The notes under the pieces were generated by a model. The model had not been told where the DNA came from. It saw nothing but the letters and a program-made list of their open reading frames with translations, and did not search any database. A DNA stretch of 42,229 nt, from the NCBI GenBank assembly GCA_913047795.1, contig CAJWTS010000033.1:1-42229 (forward strand), read 5' to 3'. Shown here in pieces: positions 14,947 through 24,158 of this stretch. Positions within the stretch are counted from its first letter, which is position 1, and each line of letters opens with the position of its first letter. The translations under genes and the position numbers were made by a program. This DNA is from an uncultured Verrucomicrobiota bacterium. Its GTDB lineage: Bacteria; Verrucomicrobiota; Kiritimatiellia; CAJWTS01.

Positions 14947-17496
14947 TCAGTGTTCGTGGCCGTGATCGTGCAGGGGGCCGTGCTCGTGGAACACACCGTG
15001 CTGATGCATGCGCTGGTGCAACCGGTTATAAGCCGACTCGAGCGTAAGTTGCATCTTGCGGAAGCGCTCGGCATCGGGCCGCGAGGCGAGTGTGTCGACG
15101 TAGGCGATCGCACCCTCGATCTGCTTGAGCATCTCGTAGGCGTCCTGTGGGTTGTAAACGGGTTTGTCATCGACGTGGACGCGCACCGCACTGGTATGCG
15201 CGGCAATCATGTCGCGACTATCCGGCCGATAGCCGCCGCGCAGCCGCACGGCAATCCAGGTGGAGGCTTCAACCGCCACCGCAACACTGCCCTCACCGGC
15301 CAGGACCCCATCGAATTTCTCATCCGAAACCGTTCGCCCGCCCTCGATCACCTCGATCGCCGTCACCGGCACACGCACCGATTCGAAGTTCCAACTGACG
15401 TTGAGCGTGCCCCCACCGGCGGAGAGCTCGATCGTACTCCCCGGTACGCCCTCCTCGACCCGCATGTCCAGCAACGGGCCGATCGTCACAAAGGTATGAC
15501 CTGTGCGCACCGCATCCATCCAGCTCTCGTAATTGAAATCACGATCCCCCAACTGGGTATAAGTGCGTATTCCACCGAGCAAGGCGTCGGCGGACATCTT
15601 GTCCGATCCGCCGGTGATAGGCAGGTGGTAGCCCGCATTGAGGAAACGATACCAGTCCGCAACCGCCGCGGGCATCAACTGCCAGCTGAACGGTGAAAAG
15701 GTCATGAATTCGATGGCGTTAACAACGTCCAGCACGACGTCGGCCACGCGCTCGAGTTGCGGATTGGGCGCATGCGGCATCACGACCAATCCCTTCTGAT
15801 CCAGACAGCGCTGGGCCCAATCGGCCATCGTGACTTCCTGGAAGTCCCCGAGCGCGGACTCCGACGGACCGCCGGAGCAGAGCGGATGAATCATCTCGCC
15901 GGAATATCCCAGCAGCGAGATGTGGCCCAGGATCTGCATGCGATTCTCCGTGCCCACGCGGCATAAGAACTCACCGTCGTTACCCGGCAGCGTATTGCTG
16001 TGGTTTGTGCGTCCGTCAAAATCGCTCACATTGCTGAACATCTCGCCCCACTGGCTGGCCAGCAGATTGACGACATTGATGTCCTCGGCCTCGCCTTCCA
16101 GCACCGCCGTTGTGGGCGTCAGAAAATGCACGTGCGTGTCCGCGGTCACCCATCCCTTACCACGCCAGTCGAGAACCCGGTCCAGCTCGAAGACCAGTTC
16201 GTTCGTGTCCGCGGCGATCTCCACGGACTCACGCACGGGTGTGACTTCATAGCCGCGCGAGATCTCGACGTACACCGTTCCCAACGGCAGGTCCGCCACG
16301 CACTCTCCCCGAATATAGGCGTATGGATTGCGACCGTTGATGAACTCACCATAGTTATCCTCGAACCAGCCGGCGTTCACCTTGCGATGATTGCCCTTGG
16401 GCGGCAGGTACTCGCCCGCTGCACCGTGCAGATGCAGACGGACCCCCACCGGGTGACGCGTCGCCTTGTCGATGACCTTGATGGTCACCGGGCGGTGTGC
16501 CGCTGCAATCGTCACGACATCGTCGGCGATCTCTTCAAGCGCGTAACGCAATGGTTCGCCGTCCGGACGCCCCACGTAGAGGCAGGCCGCTGGGTGCGCG
16601 GCGTATTCAACAATGACGCGGTCCGCCGCAGCATCAGGTTGCACATCGGCATCGTCCGCGCTCCAGCGCTCGGCATCGTAGATGGATTGTTGACGCGCGG
16701 AAATGACGTTACCGAGGTCGATGTCGATCTCATCAATCTCACCGATCGCGTTGAATTCGACACCGGGCGGCAACGTCAGCAGCAGTTTGCGACGCGGCGG
16801 GTAGCGCAAGGGATGATCAGGCAGTTCGGTCGTGGCGATGCCGTAAACGGCAGATCGTTCCGTACGTGGCTCCAGGCGAACGCTCTTTAATGAGCGATCG
16901 GGATGGGGGTTTGCCAACGCGTAAAGCCACAGCCCGCTGCCGCCCCCTTCACGGCCGGATGAATGCCGCACCTCGCCATGCCCATAGCCCTTCGCTCCAC
17001 GCTCGAGAGCCACCAATTCACGCGTACTCTGTCGGGTCTGTTCGCCAAGAGAAGGAACGCAGGCAAACGCGCTTGCGCCCCAGATGATCGATTCCTGTTG
17101 GATCGCGAAGCGGCGCAGAATCGCGTGCGACCCGGTCGAACCGTCGGCGTACTCGAGAACGTAATCGGAAACATGATCGCCCAGGTCGTTGCCCTTCGAT
17201 GTCAGACCGCCCATCTTGTCCTCGGACGGCTCACGGTTCTCCACAACATGCGCAAAGATGAGATACGTCGCACAGATATCGTTCAACTCCACGCGAACCG
17301 GCGCCTGGTCCAGCAGAACGACATTGTTTCCGTCGGCGGATCCCAGGTCGAACGAAATGCCGCGAAAGATCTGCGCGCCGAAGAGATCGGCGATCCTCTC
17401 GGATGGAGCGAGTTCTTCCGGCAACTCACCCCGCCGGGCGCTGTAGGCGGTACCGAGGTCAACGGAACTGAAATGATCTGAAGCTGAAATATTCAT
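14947..17496 (-). CDS. CehA/McbA family metallohydrolase (PHP domain) with His-rich tail
   Basis: 849 aa. The middle carries a carboxypeptidase-regulatory-like beta sandwich (about 336-440, VTIKVIDKATRHPVGVRLHLHG) followed by a PHP metallohydrolase domain. Metal ligands are seen at D453-T-H455-V-H457 (TADTHVHFLTP), H525 (LGHISLLGYSG), H575 (VVMPHAPN) and the D632 block (ITGGSDKM), as in CehA/McbA enzymes that hydrolyse esters or related bonds. The N-terminal 300 residues are an extra domain without a signal peptide. The last 20 residues carry about nine His (HQRMHQHG, HEHGPLHDHGHEH), probably a metal-binding tail. Shine-Dalgarno weak. It forms an operon with the downstream MFS gene. The substrate is unknown; family members act on carbamates and on uncharacterised natural esters. 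Confidence 0.85.
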   Translation of the reverse strand: MNISASDHFSSVDLGTAYSARRGELPEELAPSERIADLFGAQIFRGISFDLGSADGNNVVLLDQAPVRVELNDICATYLIFAHVVENREPSEDKMGGLTSKGNDLGDHVSDYVLEYADGSTGSHAILRRFAIQQESIIWGASAFACVPSLGEQTRQSTRELVALERGAKGYGHGEVRHSSGREGGGSGLWLYALANPHPDRSLKSVRLEPRTERSAVYGIATTELPDHPLRYPPRRKLLLTLPPGVEFNAIGEIDEIDIDLGNVISARQQSIYDAERWSADDADVQPDAAADRVIVEYAAHPAACLYVGRPDGEPLRYALEEIADDVVTIAAAHRPVTIKVIDKATRHPVGVRLHLHGAAGEYLPPKGNHRKVNAGWFEDNYGEFINGRNPYAYIRGECVADLPLGTVYVEISRGYEVTPVRESVEIAADTNELVFELDRVLDWRGKGWVTADTHVHFLTPTTAVLEGEAEDINVVNLLASQWGEMFSNVSDFDGRTNHSNTLPGNDGEFLCRVGTENRMQILGHISLLGYSGEMIHPLCSGGPSESALGDFQEVTMADWAQRCLDQKGLVVMPHAPNPQLERVADVVLDVVNAIEFMTFSPFSWQLMPAAVADWYRFLNAGYHLPITGGSDKMSADALLGGIRTYTQLGDRDFNYESWMDAVRTGHTFVTIGPLLDMRVEEGVPGSTIELSAGGGTLNVSWNFESVRVPVTAIEVIEGGRTVSDEKFDGVLAGEGSVAVAVEASTWIAVRLRGGYRPDSRDMIAAHTSAVRVHVDDKPVYNPQDAYEMLKQIEGAIAYVDTLASRPDAERFRKMQLTLESAYNRLHQRMHQHGVFHEHGPLHDHGHEH

Positions 17497-17768
17497 GCGC
17501 GCATCTTACGCAAGTCCCCGATCGATTCAGCATCAAAATACCCCTGGACGCGCCCTATGCCGTTGGCAGACATGCCTGGCCTGTGACGGTGTCCGCGGGA
17601 CCTGTCCCCAGCCAAGCAGGACCTTACGGATAGAACACTCAATTGGCGGGAGAAGACGGCGTTGCGGGGTCTGTCCCTTTGTGCATGGAGAAGCGATGAC
17701 AATGTTGGGGATTGAGGGTACCGTGTCCCCTCGGTCCCGAAGAATCGCCTCCCCCGGAGGTCTGCAAC
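17497..17768. repeat. Intergenic region with GGGAC/TGTCCC repeat-like tracts
   Basis: The gap holds several short copies of a GGGAC..TGTCCC-like theme: GCGGGACCTGTCCCC at 17597-17611, GCGGGGTCTGTCCC near 17665-17678 and GTACCGTGTCCCC near 17718-17730. Such tracts are typical of REP-like or MITE-like remnants. No transposase is present. The region also provides the divergent promoters and the Shine-Dalgarno of the next gene (GGAGG 17755-17759). Confidence 0.3.
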
Positions 17769-18659
17769 ATGTCAACCGATCGTGTACAGTCCAATCCGCT
17801 CGACGAACTCGAAATCGAAGTCGACTTCATGAATGTCGACGGGACTGATTTCGGGTCATTCAGCCCTGCGGAGCAGATCCGGCACCTCGAAGTCGAGGGG
17901 TACGTGGTCTTGCCTGAGCTCCTGGATGCTCACCTGGTCCAAAGACTCAGAGATGAATTGGCGGATCTCCCGGTGCGCGCGAAGAATTACAGCGAATACA
18001 TCGTCACGTCGGACTCGCAGCAACCCCAGTGGCACAGCCGCGCGGCAGCGGAACTGATCGGCCATCCCCCATTGATCGACTTTCTTACTGACCTGATGGG
18101 TCCCGACATCATTTTTACGCGCGGATTCTACACGCATGCGATGCAGGGCGCGCCTTCGATCTCGATGCACACGGACGGTCAGCCCTACGGATCATCCATC
18201 TTCGACTACGAGGGCAGTTCACCGCGCCTGCTGCGTGTACTCTACTATCTGGACGACCTGACCCCCGAACGGGCGCCATTGAGGGTCGTGCCGCGTAGCC
18301 ACCTGTCCTATCACGCCGATGGAAATCCCTATAACCGCTACCTCTCCCATCCCGGCGAGAAAACGATCTGCGTCAAAGCCGGGTCGGCGGTCCTCTTCCC
18401 CGTCGAACTGTTCCACGCGACACATCCGAACCTGGACCCTGAGCCCCGCCGCTTAATCCAGTACGGCTACCGGCCGGCGTGGGCCGGTCCAATCGCGGAC
18501 GTACCCGAATGGAACCCCGATCTCGTTGCCAACGCACCCGAGGCGGCAAAACCGTTTCTCAGGAGCCCGAACACAACCGGCAAGGCCTGGGAACAGTCGA
18601 ACAAGCCGACCGGCATGAAACACGGCGCACCGGGCATCAACCCCAGTCGCTGGGGGTAA
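17769..18659 (+). CDS. Phytanoyl-CoA dioxygenase (PhyH) family protein 2
   Basis: 296-aa Fe(II)/2-oxoglutarate oxygenase. The ligands are H134-x-D136 (SMHTDGQPY) and H216 (ELFHATHPN; H219 is an alternative), with Arg 227/228 (RRLIQYGY). The N-terminal 30 residues are acidic (LDELEIEVDFMNVDGTDFG) and unlike the other three PhyH proteins. The start at 17769 is set by GGAGG at 17755-17759 with 9-nt spacing; a longer frame from 17712 has no Shine-Dalgarno. The C-terminus (KHGAPGINPSRWG) is polar. The gene is transcribed towards the Gfo/Idh/MocA gene, from which it is separated by 83 bp. Substrate not identifiable. Confidence 0.9.
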   Translation: MSTDRVQSNPLDELEIEVDFMNVDGTDFGSFSPAEQIRHLEVEGYVVLPELLDAHLVQRLRDELADLPVRAKNYSEYIVTSDSQQPQWHSRAAAELIGHPPLIDFLTDLMGPDIIFTRGFYTHAMQGAPSISMHTDGQPYGSSIFDYEGSSPRLLRVLYYLDDLTPERAPLRVVPRSHLSYHADGNPYNRYLSHPGEKTICVKAGSAVLFPVELFHATHPNLDPEPRRLIQYGYRPAWAGPIADVPEWNPDLVANAPEAAKPFLRSPNTTGKAWEQSNKPTGMKHGAPGINPSRWG

Positions 18660-18742
18660 ATCGGTGGCGGCCTGCTGCCGCGTGATGACTGCGCCGTTTG
18701 GCGTATGCCGATCAGGGTCTGCCCCTATCCGCGTTCCGAGGG

Positions 18743-19822
18743 TCAGTCGAACTTTCGAATTTTCTCGAAGGCCCCGGATTTGGCGCTGCGTTCGCCGGCG
18801 TCCAGGTAGCCCTGGATCTCGGCGCCACGCAGCAGATCCGGCTGCGGATGCTCGCCGGTCCGGATCGCCTTGATGAACCGGTCCCAGTTGTCCGGTGCCA
18901 CCTTGTACCTGTGCTCCTGCCATTCGGACACGTGCCGCTTTTCACCGAGACAAACCCGCATGTAGGTGCCCTGCGTGGTGTTTCCGTGGCCACACATCAA
19001 CGCACCCTCCGTCCCGTAGACTTCAAGGTTCACGCTATTCGGGACTCCAGTCGCCCAGCGCGTCACGTCGGTCAACCCACTCGCACCATTCTCGTATATC
19101 AACTCGACGATCGCCGTGTCGTTCGAGTCCAGATCATGGCCAGCACGCTTCGTGACACGGCGCCCTGACGGCAACACCTTGGGATGCGTGCTGAGCATGC
19201 AGCGCAGTTTCTCAATCGGCCCAGCGACGCCGGTCGTGAAATCAAGAACATGACACCCGATGTCGCCCAGTGCACCCATCGACCCCAACGCCGTTTGCAG
19301 CCTCCAGATCCACGTGTCAGACGCCCAGTTTCCCCAGTAGTCGCTGCTGATCCAGCCCTGTAGATAATTGCTGCGAACGTAACGCAGTTCTCCCAGGCGG
19401 CCCTTGCGCACCAGGTCCTGCGCGGCATAAAAGTGACCCGCACGGTGACTGAAGTTGATCATACCGACAAGCCCCTTGCGCCGGGCCGGCAAATAGACCT
19501 TCATCAATCGGCGCGCATCGGCAAGTGAAAGTGCCAACGGCTTTTCACAGAGCACATGCACGCCGGCCTTGACCGCCTTGACCGCAATCGGAACGTGCCC
19601 GTCGTCGCGCGTCACAATGCTGACCGCATCAACTTCGTTCAGCACGTCGTCGACCGAGGTCACGTGATGCCGGAACCCGTGCTTCTCGGCAAAGGCAGCG
19701 GCGCGCTCGGGAACAAGGTCCATGCAGGCATGCAGACTGGCGCCACGAACCTGCTGATAGCGGGCAGCATGCTCACCCGCCATGGAACCCGTACCGACAA
19801 TTCCTATCTTGATCGGAGCCAT
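18743..19822 (-). CDS. Gfo/Idh/MocA family NAD(P)-dependent oxidoreductase
   Basis: 359 aa. The N-terminal Rossmann domain begins IKIGIVGTGSMAGEHA, a G-x-G-x-x-A dinucleotide motif. The conserved EKPL is at 93-96 (VLCEKPLALSL), and the catalytic-domain block is GDIGCHVLDF with the His near 189. I start at the ATG at 19822 because it places the Rossmann motif at the N-terminus; the frame stays open 369 nt further into the neighbouring gene. Members oxidise or reduce sugars, inositols and sugar acids. The gene lies 7 nt after the PhyH-3 gene on the same strand, so the oxygenase and dehydrogenase are probably cotranscribed. Confidence 0.9.
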   Translation of the reverse strand: MAPIKIGIVGTGSMAGEHAARYQQVRGASLHACMDLVPERAAAFAEKHGFRHHVTSVDDVLNEVDAVSIVTRDDGHVPIAVKAVKAGVHVLCEKPLALSLADARRLMKVYLPARRKGLVGMINFSHRAGHFYAAQDLVRKGRLGELRYVRSNYLQGWISSDYWGNWASDTWIWRLQTALGSMGALGDIGCHVLDFTTGVAGPIEKLRCMLSTHPKVLPSGRRVTKRAGHDLDSNDTAIVELIYENGASGLTDVTRWATGVPNSVNLEVYGTEGALMCGHGNTTQGTYMRVCLGEKRHVSEWQEHRYKVAPDNWDRFIKAIRTGEHPQPDLLRGAEIQGYLDAGERSAKSGAFEKIRKFD

Positions 19823-19829
19823 GCGCGCG

Positions 19830-20660
19830 CTAGTAGACGGGCTGCTGATTGGCAACCGCGTCGAAGTTGGTGACCTCGTTAGGGTGCAACGGGTACCCTT
19901 CCGATTCGTCCGTATCGGCGTGCCGAGTGCCATCAAATCCGTAACGTGGCCATTGCCCATAGGGCCAGGCCTCGAAGGATTCCGGAACATAGTGGTTCGC
20001 CAACACGTGCCGGAACGATCCCGGAACGCCGATTGGTCCGCCACGGTGAATCGCGATACCGTGGAACAAGACAACATCGCCCTTCTTCGCCTCGGCCGGT
20101 ACTTCCTTACATCCATACGCCGTCGCGTTATGTTCAAAGATCTTCTCGAGCTCCTCGTGATAAACTTCCCCATTGGAGAAGTCCTGTCCACTGGCGTGAT
20201 CCAACTCGGCAGCCATCAGAAGATGCTTTTGGTGGGAACCCTTCTGTACCCAGATCGTTCCGTTATCCTGATCGACCTCGCCCAGAGCAATCCAGGCCGA
20301 CATGCAGGCGGGCAGGTAATACTGATCCTGGTGTCGGCCTTGCGTCGACCCCTTGAAGAAATACATCGTTTGCACGCCCGCGGGTTCGGCCCTGAGACAG
20401 TCGTGCAACATGGGTCGTAGTCGCGGGTCGAGCAACCACTGGAGTGCAACCGGATCACGAAAATGCTGGTTCAGCGTCCGCCCCCAGTCATCCGGCTCCC
20501 GGACGCTCATGCCCTCGATCGTCTTGCGCCCGCTCTGCCAGTCCATCATGTGCTCGATCAGCGCATCGCATTCCTCGTGTGAAAACACACCGGGCACAAT
20601 CGTCAGACCGTGCTCGCGATAATCCGCGAGTCCCTCCGATGTCAACAGGCTCGTCATCAT
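19830..20660 (-). CDS. Phytanoyl-CoA dioxygenase (PhyH) family protein 3
   Basis: 276-aa Fe(II)/2-oxoglutarate oxygenase with H110-x-D112 (GRHQDQYYLP), H205 (IAIHRGGPIG) and Arg217 (SFRHVLANHY). WIALGEVDQDNGTIWVQKGSH is the usual central block. Two ATGs are adjacent; GGAGAG lies 3 nt before the first and 6 nt before the second (20657), so the second may be the true start. It is the first gene of a probable two-gene operon with the Gfo/Idh/MocA oxidoreductase, suggesting sequential hydroxylation and dehydrogenation of one metabolite (inference). The aquaporin gene starts divergently 177 bp away. Confidence 0.9.
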   Translation of the reverse strand: MMTSLLTSEGLADYREHGLTIVPGVFSHEECDALIEHMMDWQSGRKTIEGMSVREPDDWGRTLNQHFRDPVALQWLLDPRLRPMLHDCLRAEPAGVQTMYFFKGSTQGRHQDQYYLPACMSAWIALGEVDQDNGTIWVQKGSHQKHLLMAAELDHASGQDFSNGEVYHEELEKIFEHNATAYGCKEVPAEAKKGDVVLFHGIAIHRGGPIGVPGSFRHVLANHYVPESFEAWPYGQWPRYGFDGTRHADTDESEGYPLHPNEVTNFDAVANQQPVY

Positions 20661-20786
20661 GATCTCTCCGTCTGTATTCAGGAGTCAGTAAGCGCAGATC
20701 CTACGTCAGGCGGGGTAAAGCGCAAATCATTTCAGTAAAATCAGCGCCAAAAACGGGGCCGGCACAGGAGCTGTAATTAATTCTAG

Positions 20787-21458
<672 letters not shown>

Positions 21459-21518
21459 GATCCGGCGACGCGCAGCTGATACTCTCCCGGGGAAAGCCTG
21501 CCCCGCCCTACCCCGCTC

Positions 21519-23006
21519 TTGAAGCCCAACATCGTCTATATCCTCGCCGACGACATGGGCTTCGGCGACATGGGCTGCAACAACCCGGAATCAAAGATCC
21601 CCACGCCGAACCTCGACCGCATGGCCGCCGAGGGCATGCGCTTCACCGACGCGCACGCGGGTTCCAGCATCTGTACGCCCAGTCGCTACAACCTTCTGAC
21701 CGGACGCTACGCCTGGCGGTCACGGCTGAAGACGGGAATCGTCTGGCAATGGGATGCGCCCTTGATCGATCCGGATCGCCGCACCGTTGCGCAACTGCTC
21801 CGGGACGAAGGCTACCACACGGCCTGCCTGGGCAAGTGGCACCTCGGCTGGGACTGGCATCTGAACGATGGCAGCCACGCTAACGATCACGTTGCGTTCG
21901 GACACATGGACGACGCCGCGCGAACCGCGATCGAGGCGCGCGTCGACTTCACAAGCCGAATCAATGGTGGTCCGGTCGATCGTGGTTTTGATACATACTT
22001 CGGCGTCGATGTACCGAATTTCCCGCCCTACACCTGGTTCGAAAATGATCGCGTCACCGAAACTCCGGCCGTGGAAAAGCCAGCGAACATGTACGGTCAT
22101 GCCGGAACGGCGGTGGAGGGGTGGAGCCTGGAAGCCATGATTCCAGAGTTCACCCGCCGTGCCGTGGACTTGATCGAGAGCCGGGCCGATGAAAGCGATC
22201 CGTTCTTCCTCTATTTTCCCCTCACCTCTCCTCATTCACCGATTGTTCCCAACGAGCCGTTCCAGGGCATGAGCGGTGCGGGACCCTACGGCGACTTCGT
22301 CTGCGAAGTGGATTGGGTCGTGGGCGAGGTGCTCGACGCGCTCGATCGCAGCGGTACGGCCGACAATACGCTGGTCATCTTCACCAGTGACAATGGCCCC
22401 GAGAACCGCACGGCCGACGATATCGGCGTCTACGAGCGTGCCCGAACGCTTCAGCATTACAGCATGGGCCAACTACGCGGGATCAAACGCGAAACATGGG
22501 AAGGCGGCCACCGGATCCCGTTTGTCGCGCGCTGGCCCACCATTACACCAGCCGGAACCGTCTGCAACCAGTTGACGACACTCGGAGACCTGATAGCCAC
22601 CTGCGCCGACATCACGGGAACCGAACTGGAATCCGCCGAAGGCGAAGACAGCGTCAGCATTCTCCCGTTGCTGAAAGGTAACGTGGACGAGCCCGTGCGC
22701 GACCATGCCATCCATCACAGCTGCTCCGGGCGATTTGCGGTGCGAAAGGGCCGATGGGTCTTTGTTGACGCGCCGACTGGCGACGAGAACAACGAGCCTG
22801 ACTGGTTTAAGAAAGAACGGGGTTACACACCACACGAACATCCGGGCGAGCTTTACGATCTCAACGACGATATCAGCGAACGCGTCAATCGCTACGCGGA
22901 GCACCCGGATATTGTGGCCTCGATGCGTGACGTTCTTGCCGAGGAACAGGGCCACGAGACGGCGGCGCGGCCCACGCCACGCCCCGATCAAGAACTAACC
23001 GAATAG
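21519..23006 (+). CDS. Type I (formylglycine) sulfatase
   Basis: 495 aa of the alkaline-phosphatase superfamily. The N-terminal metal site is IVYILADDMGFGDMG (Asp11, Asp12). The formylglycine motif is C52-T-P-S-R56 followed by LLTGRY, so an FGE-type or anSME-type maturase must be encoded elsewhere. LGKWHLG and FTSDNGPE supply the remaining active-site residues. The closest look is to arylsulfatase A/GalNAc-sulfatase families. No signal peptide is visible: the TTG start at 21519 begins directly with the core (MKPNIVYI), so the enzyme is probably cytoplasmic and acts on an imported, small sulfated compound. No ATG alternative fits upstream. The isomerase-like gene follows after 86 bp. Confidence 0.9.
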   Translation: MKPNIVYILADDMGFGDMGCNNPESKIPTPNLDRMAAEGMRFTDAHAGSSICTPSRYNLLTGRYAWRSRLKTGIVWQWDAPLIDPDRRTVAQLLRDEGYHTACLGKWHLGWDWHLNDGSHANDHVAFGHMDDAARTAIEARVDFTSRINGGPVDRGFDTYFGVDVPNFPPYTWFENDRVTETPAVEKPANMYGHAGTAVEGWSLEAMIPEFTRRAVDLIESRADESDPFFLYFPLTSPHSPIVPNEPFQGMSGAGPYGDFVCEVDWVVGEVLDALDRSGTADNTLVIFTSDNGPENRTADDIGVYERARTLQHYSMGQLRGIKRETWEGGHRIPFVARWPTITPAGTVCNQLTTLGDLIATCADITGTELESAEGEDSVSILPLLKGNVDEPVRDHAIHHSCSGRFAVRKGRWVFVDAPTGDENNEPDWFKKERGYTPHEHPGELYDLNDDISERVNRYAEHPDIVASMRDVLAEEQGHETAARPTPRPDQELTE

Positions 23007-23092
23007 ATTTGCATCTAAACGATGTATCACTCACAAGACACGGTACTGAAAATCCGTACAGATGGCTAAACCCGAATAAGAAAGACCGCAGC

Positions 23093-24043
23093 ATGACCCA
23101 GGCTCTCAGCAAGGAACAGATTCGCATCGGAACACTCGTTGGCGCGGGCATGAATTCGCCGGATTACATCCAGCAGATCCTTTCGCACGGGTTCGAGTCG
23201 TTTCAACTCACCTTCTGGCAGACAACCGAAAAGGTCGACCTCGAGAAGCTCGCCGGCGAGATCAACACCGTGCTGGACGGATCAGGTGCAATTATTTCCT
23301 CGCTCGGCATCTTCGGCAATCCGCTCGAAACGGAAGAAGGCGACATCGCGACGCTCGAAGGCTGGAAGCGATGCATCGACAACGCGCATCTATTCGGCTG
23401 CGACATCGTCGCAGGCTTCACGGGTCGCCTGCGCGACAAGCCAATCGATGAAAGCATCCCGCGCTTCAAGGAAGTCTTCGGTGAATTAGCACAACGCGCG
23501 GAGGACAAGGGCGTACGCCTTGCTTTCGAGAACTGCGACATGGGCGGCACCTGGGCGACGGGCGACTTCAATATCGCGCACAATCCGACGGCCTGGGAGA
23601 TGATGTTCAACGCAGTGCCCAGCGACGCGCTTGGACTGGAATGGGAGCCCTGCCACCAGATGGTGAGCCTGATCGACCCCATGCCGCAACTGCGCAAGTG
23701 GGTCGGCAAGATCTACCACATGCACGGCAAGGACGCGACAGTGCACTGGGATGTCGTGCGCGAGTACGGCGTGCATTCATCGGTCCATGCCGACATCGCG
23801 CTCGAGCATGGCGTGCAAGCCGTACCGGCGTTCGCCTACCATCGCACGCCGGGTTTCGGTGACTGCAACTGGACCGACATCATCTCGGAACTGCGCAAGG
23901 GCGGGTTCAGCGGATGCATCGACATCGAAGGCTGGCACGACCCGGTCTACCGCGGTGAACTCGAGATGACCGGCCAGGTGCACGGACTGAACTACCTCAA
24001 GAACTGCCGTGGCGGCGCGTTTGTCGAGAATCCGACGGGCTAA
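23093..24043 (+). CDS. Sugar phosphate isomerase/epimerase-like TIM-barrel protein
   Basis: 316 aa of the xylose isomerase-like TIM-barrel (AP endonuclease 2) superfamily. The strand-end metal ligands can be followed as GVRLAFENCDMGG (Glu), GLEWEPCHQM (Glu/His), KIYHMHGKDA (His/His) and CIDIEGWHDP (Glu). Such proteins isomerise or epimerise sugars and inositol derivatives. The ATG at 23093 is chosen; an in-frame ATG-like start at 23009 adds 28 residues that are not typical of the family. Shine-Dalgarno weak. It follows the sulfatase on the same strand, so cleavage of a sulfate ester followed by sugar isomerisation would be a natural pair, although this is inference. Confidence 0.85.
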   Translation: MTQALSKEQIRIGTLVGAGMNSPDYIQQILSHGFESFQLTFWQTTEKVDLEKLAGEINTVLDGSGAIISSLGIFGNPLETEEGDIATLEGWKRCIDNAHLFGCDIVAGFTGRLRDKPIDESIPRFKEVFGELAQRAEDKGVRLAFENCDMGGTWATGDFNIAHNPTAWEMMFNAVPSDALGLEWEPCHQMVSLIDPMPQLRKWVGKIYHMHGKDATVHWDVVREYGVHSSVHADIALEHGVQAVPAFAYHRTPGFGDCNWTDIISELRKGGFSGCIDIEGWHDPVYRGELEMTGQVHGLNYLKNCRGGAFVENPTG

Positions 24044-24099
24044 CGCAGGCCTGGAACACCCGTCCGGTCCTCAGGCGAAGCGCAAGTCCAAGTGCTCCA

Positions 24100-24114
24100 C
24101 GCGGACAGTCCGCG
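24100..24114. promoter_or_regulatory. 15-bp palindrome, probable operator
   Basis: CGCGGAC-A-GTCCGCG, two perfect 7-bp arms with one central base. It covers the -35 position relative to the extended -10 at 24130-24138, where a bound repressor or activator would control the beta-helix gene. It could instead be a small hairpin ending the upstream transcript, but there is no T-run. Confidence 0.4.
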
Positions 24115-24129
24115 GATGTGCTCGATTTG

Positions 24130-24138
24130 TGGTATACT
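24130..24138 (+). promoter_or_regulatory. Extended -10 promoter of the beta-helix gene
   Basis: TGG-TATACT matches an extended -10 (TGn-TATAAT with one mismatch). No good -35 is seen; the palindrome occupies that place. Transcription would begin about 14 nt before the ATG at 24159. Confidence 0.45.
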
Positions 24139-24158
24139 GGTGGGTATTCTTCACCGCT

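Noticed and set aside
16000..16890. 296-codon plus-strand frame inside the CehA/McbA gene
   Set aside because: Shadow frame; the metal-site motifs are all on the minus strand.
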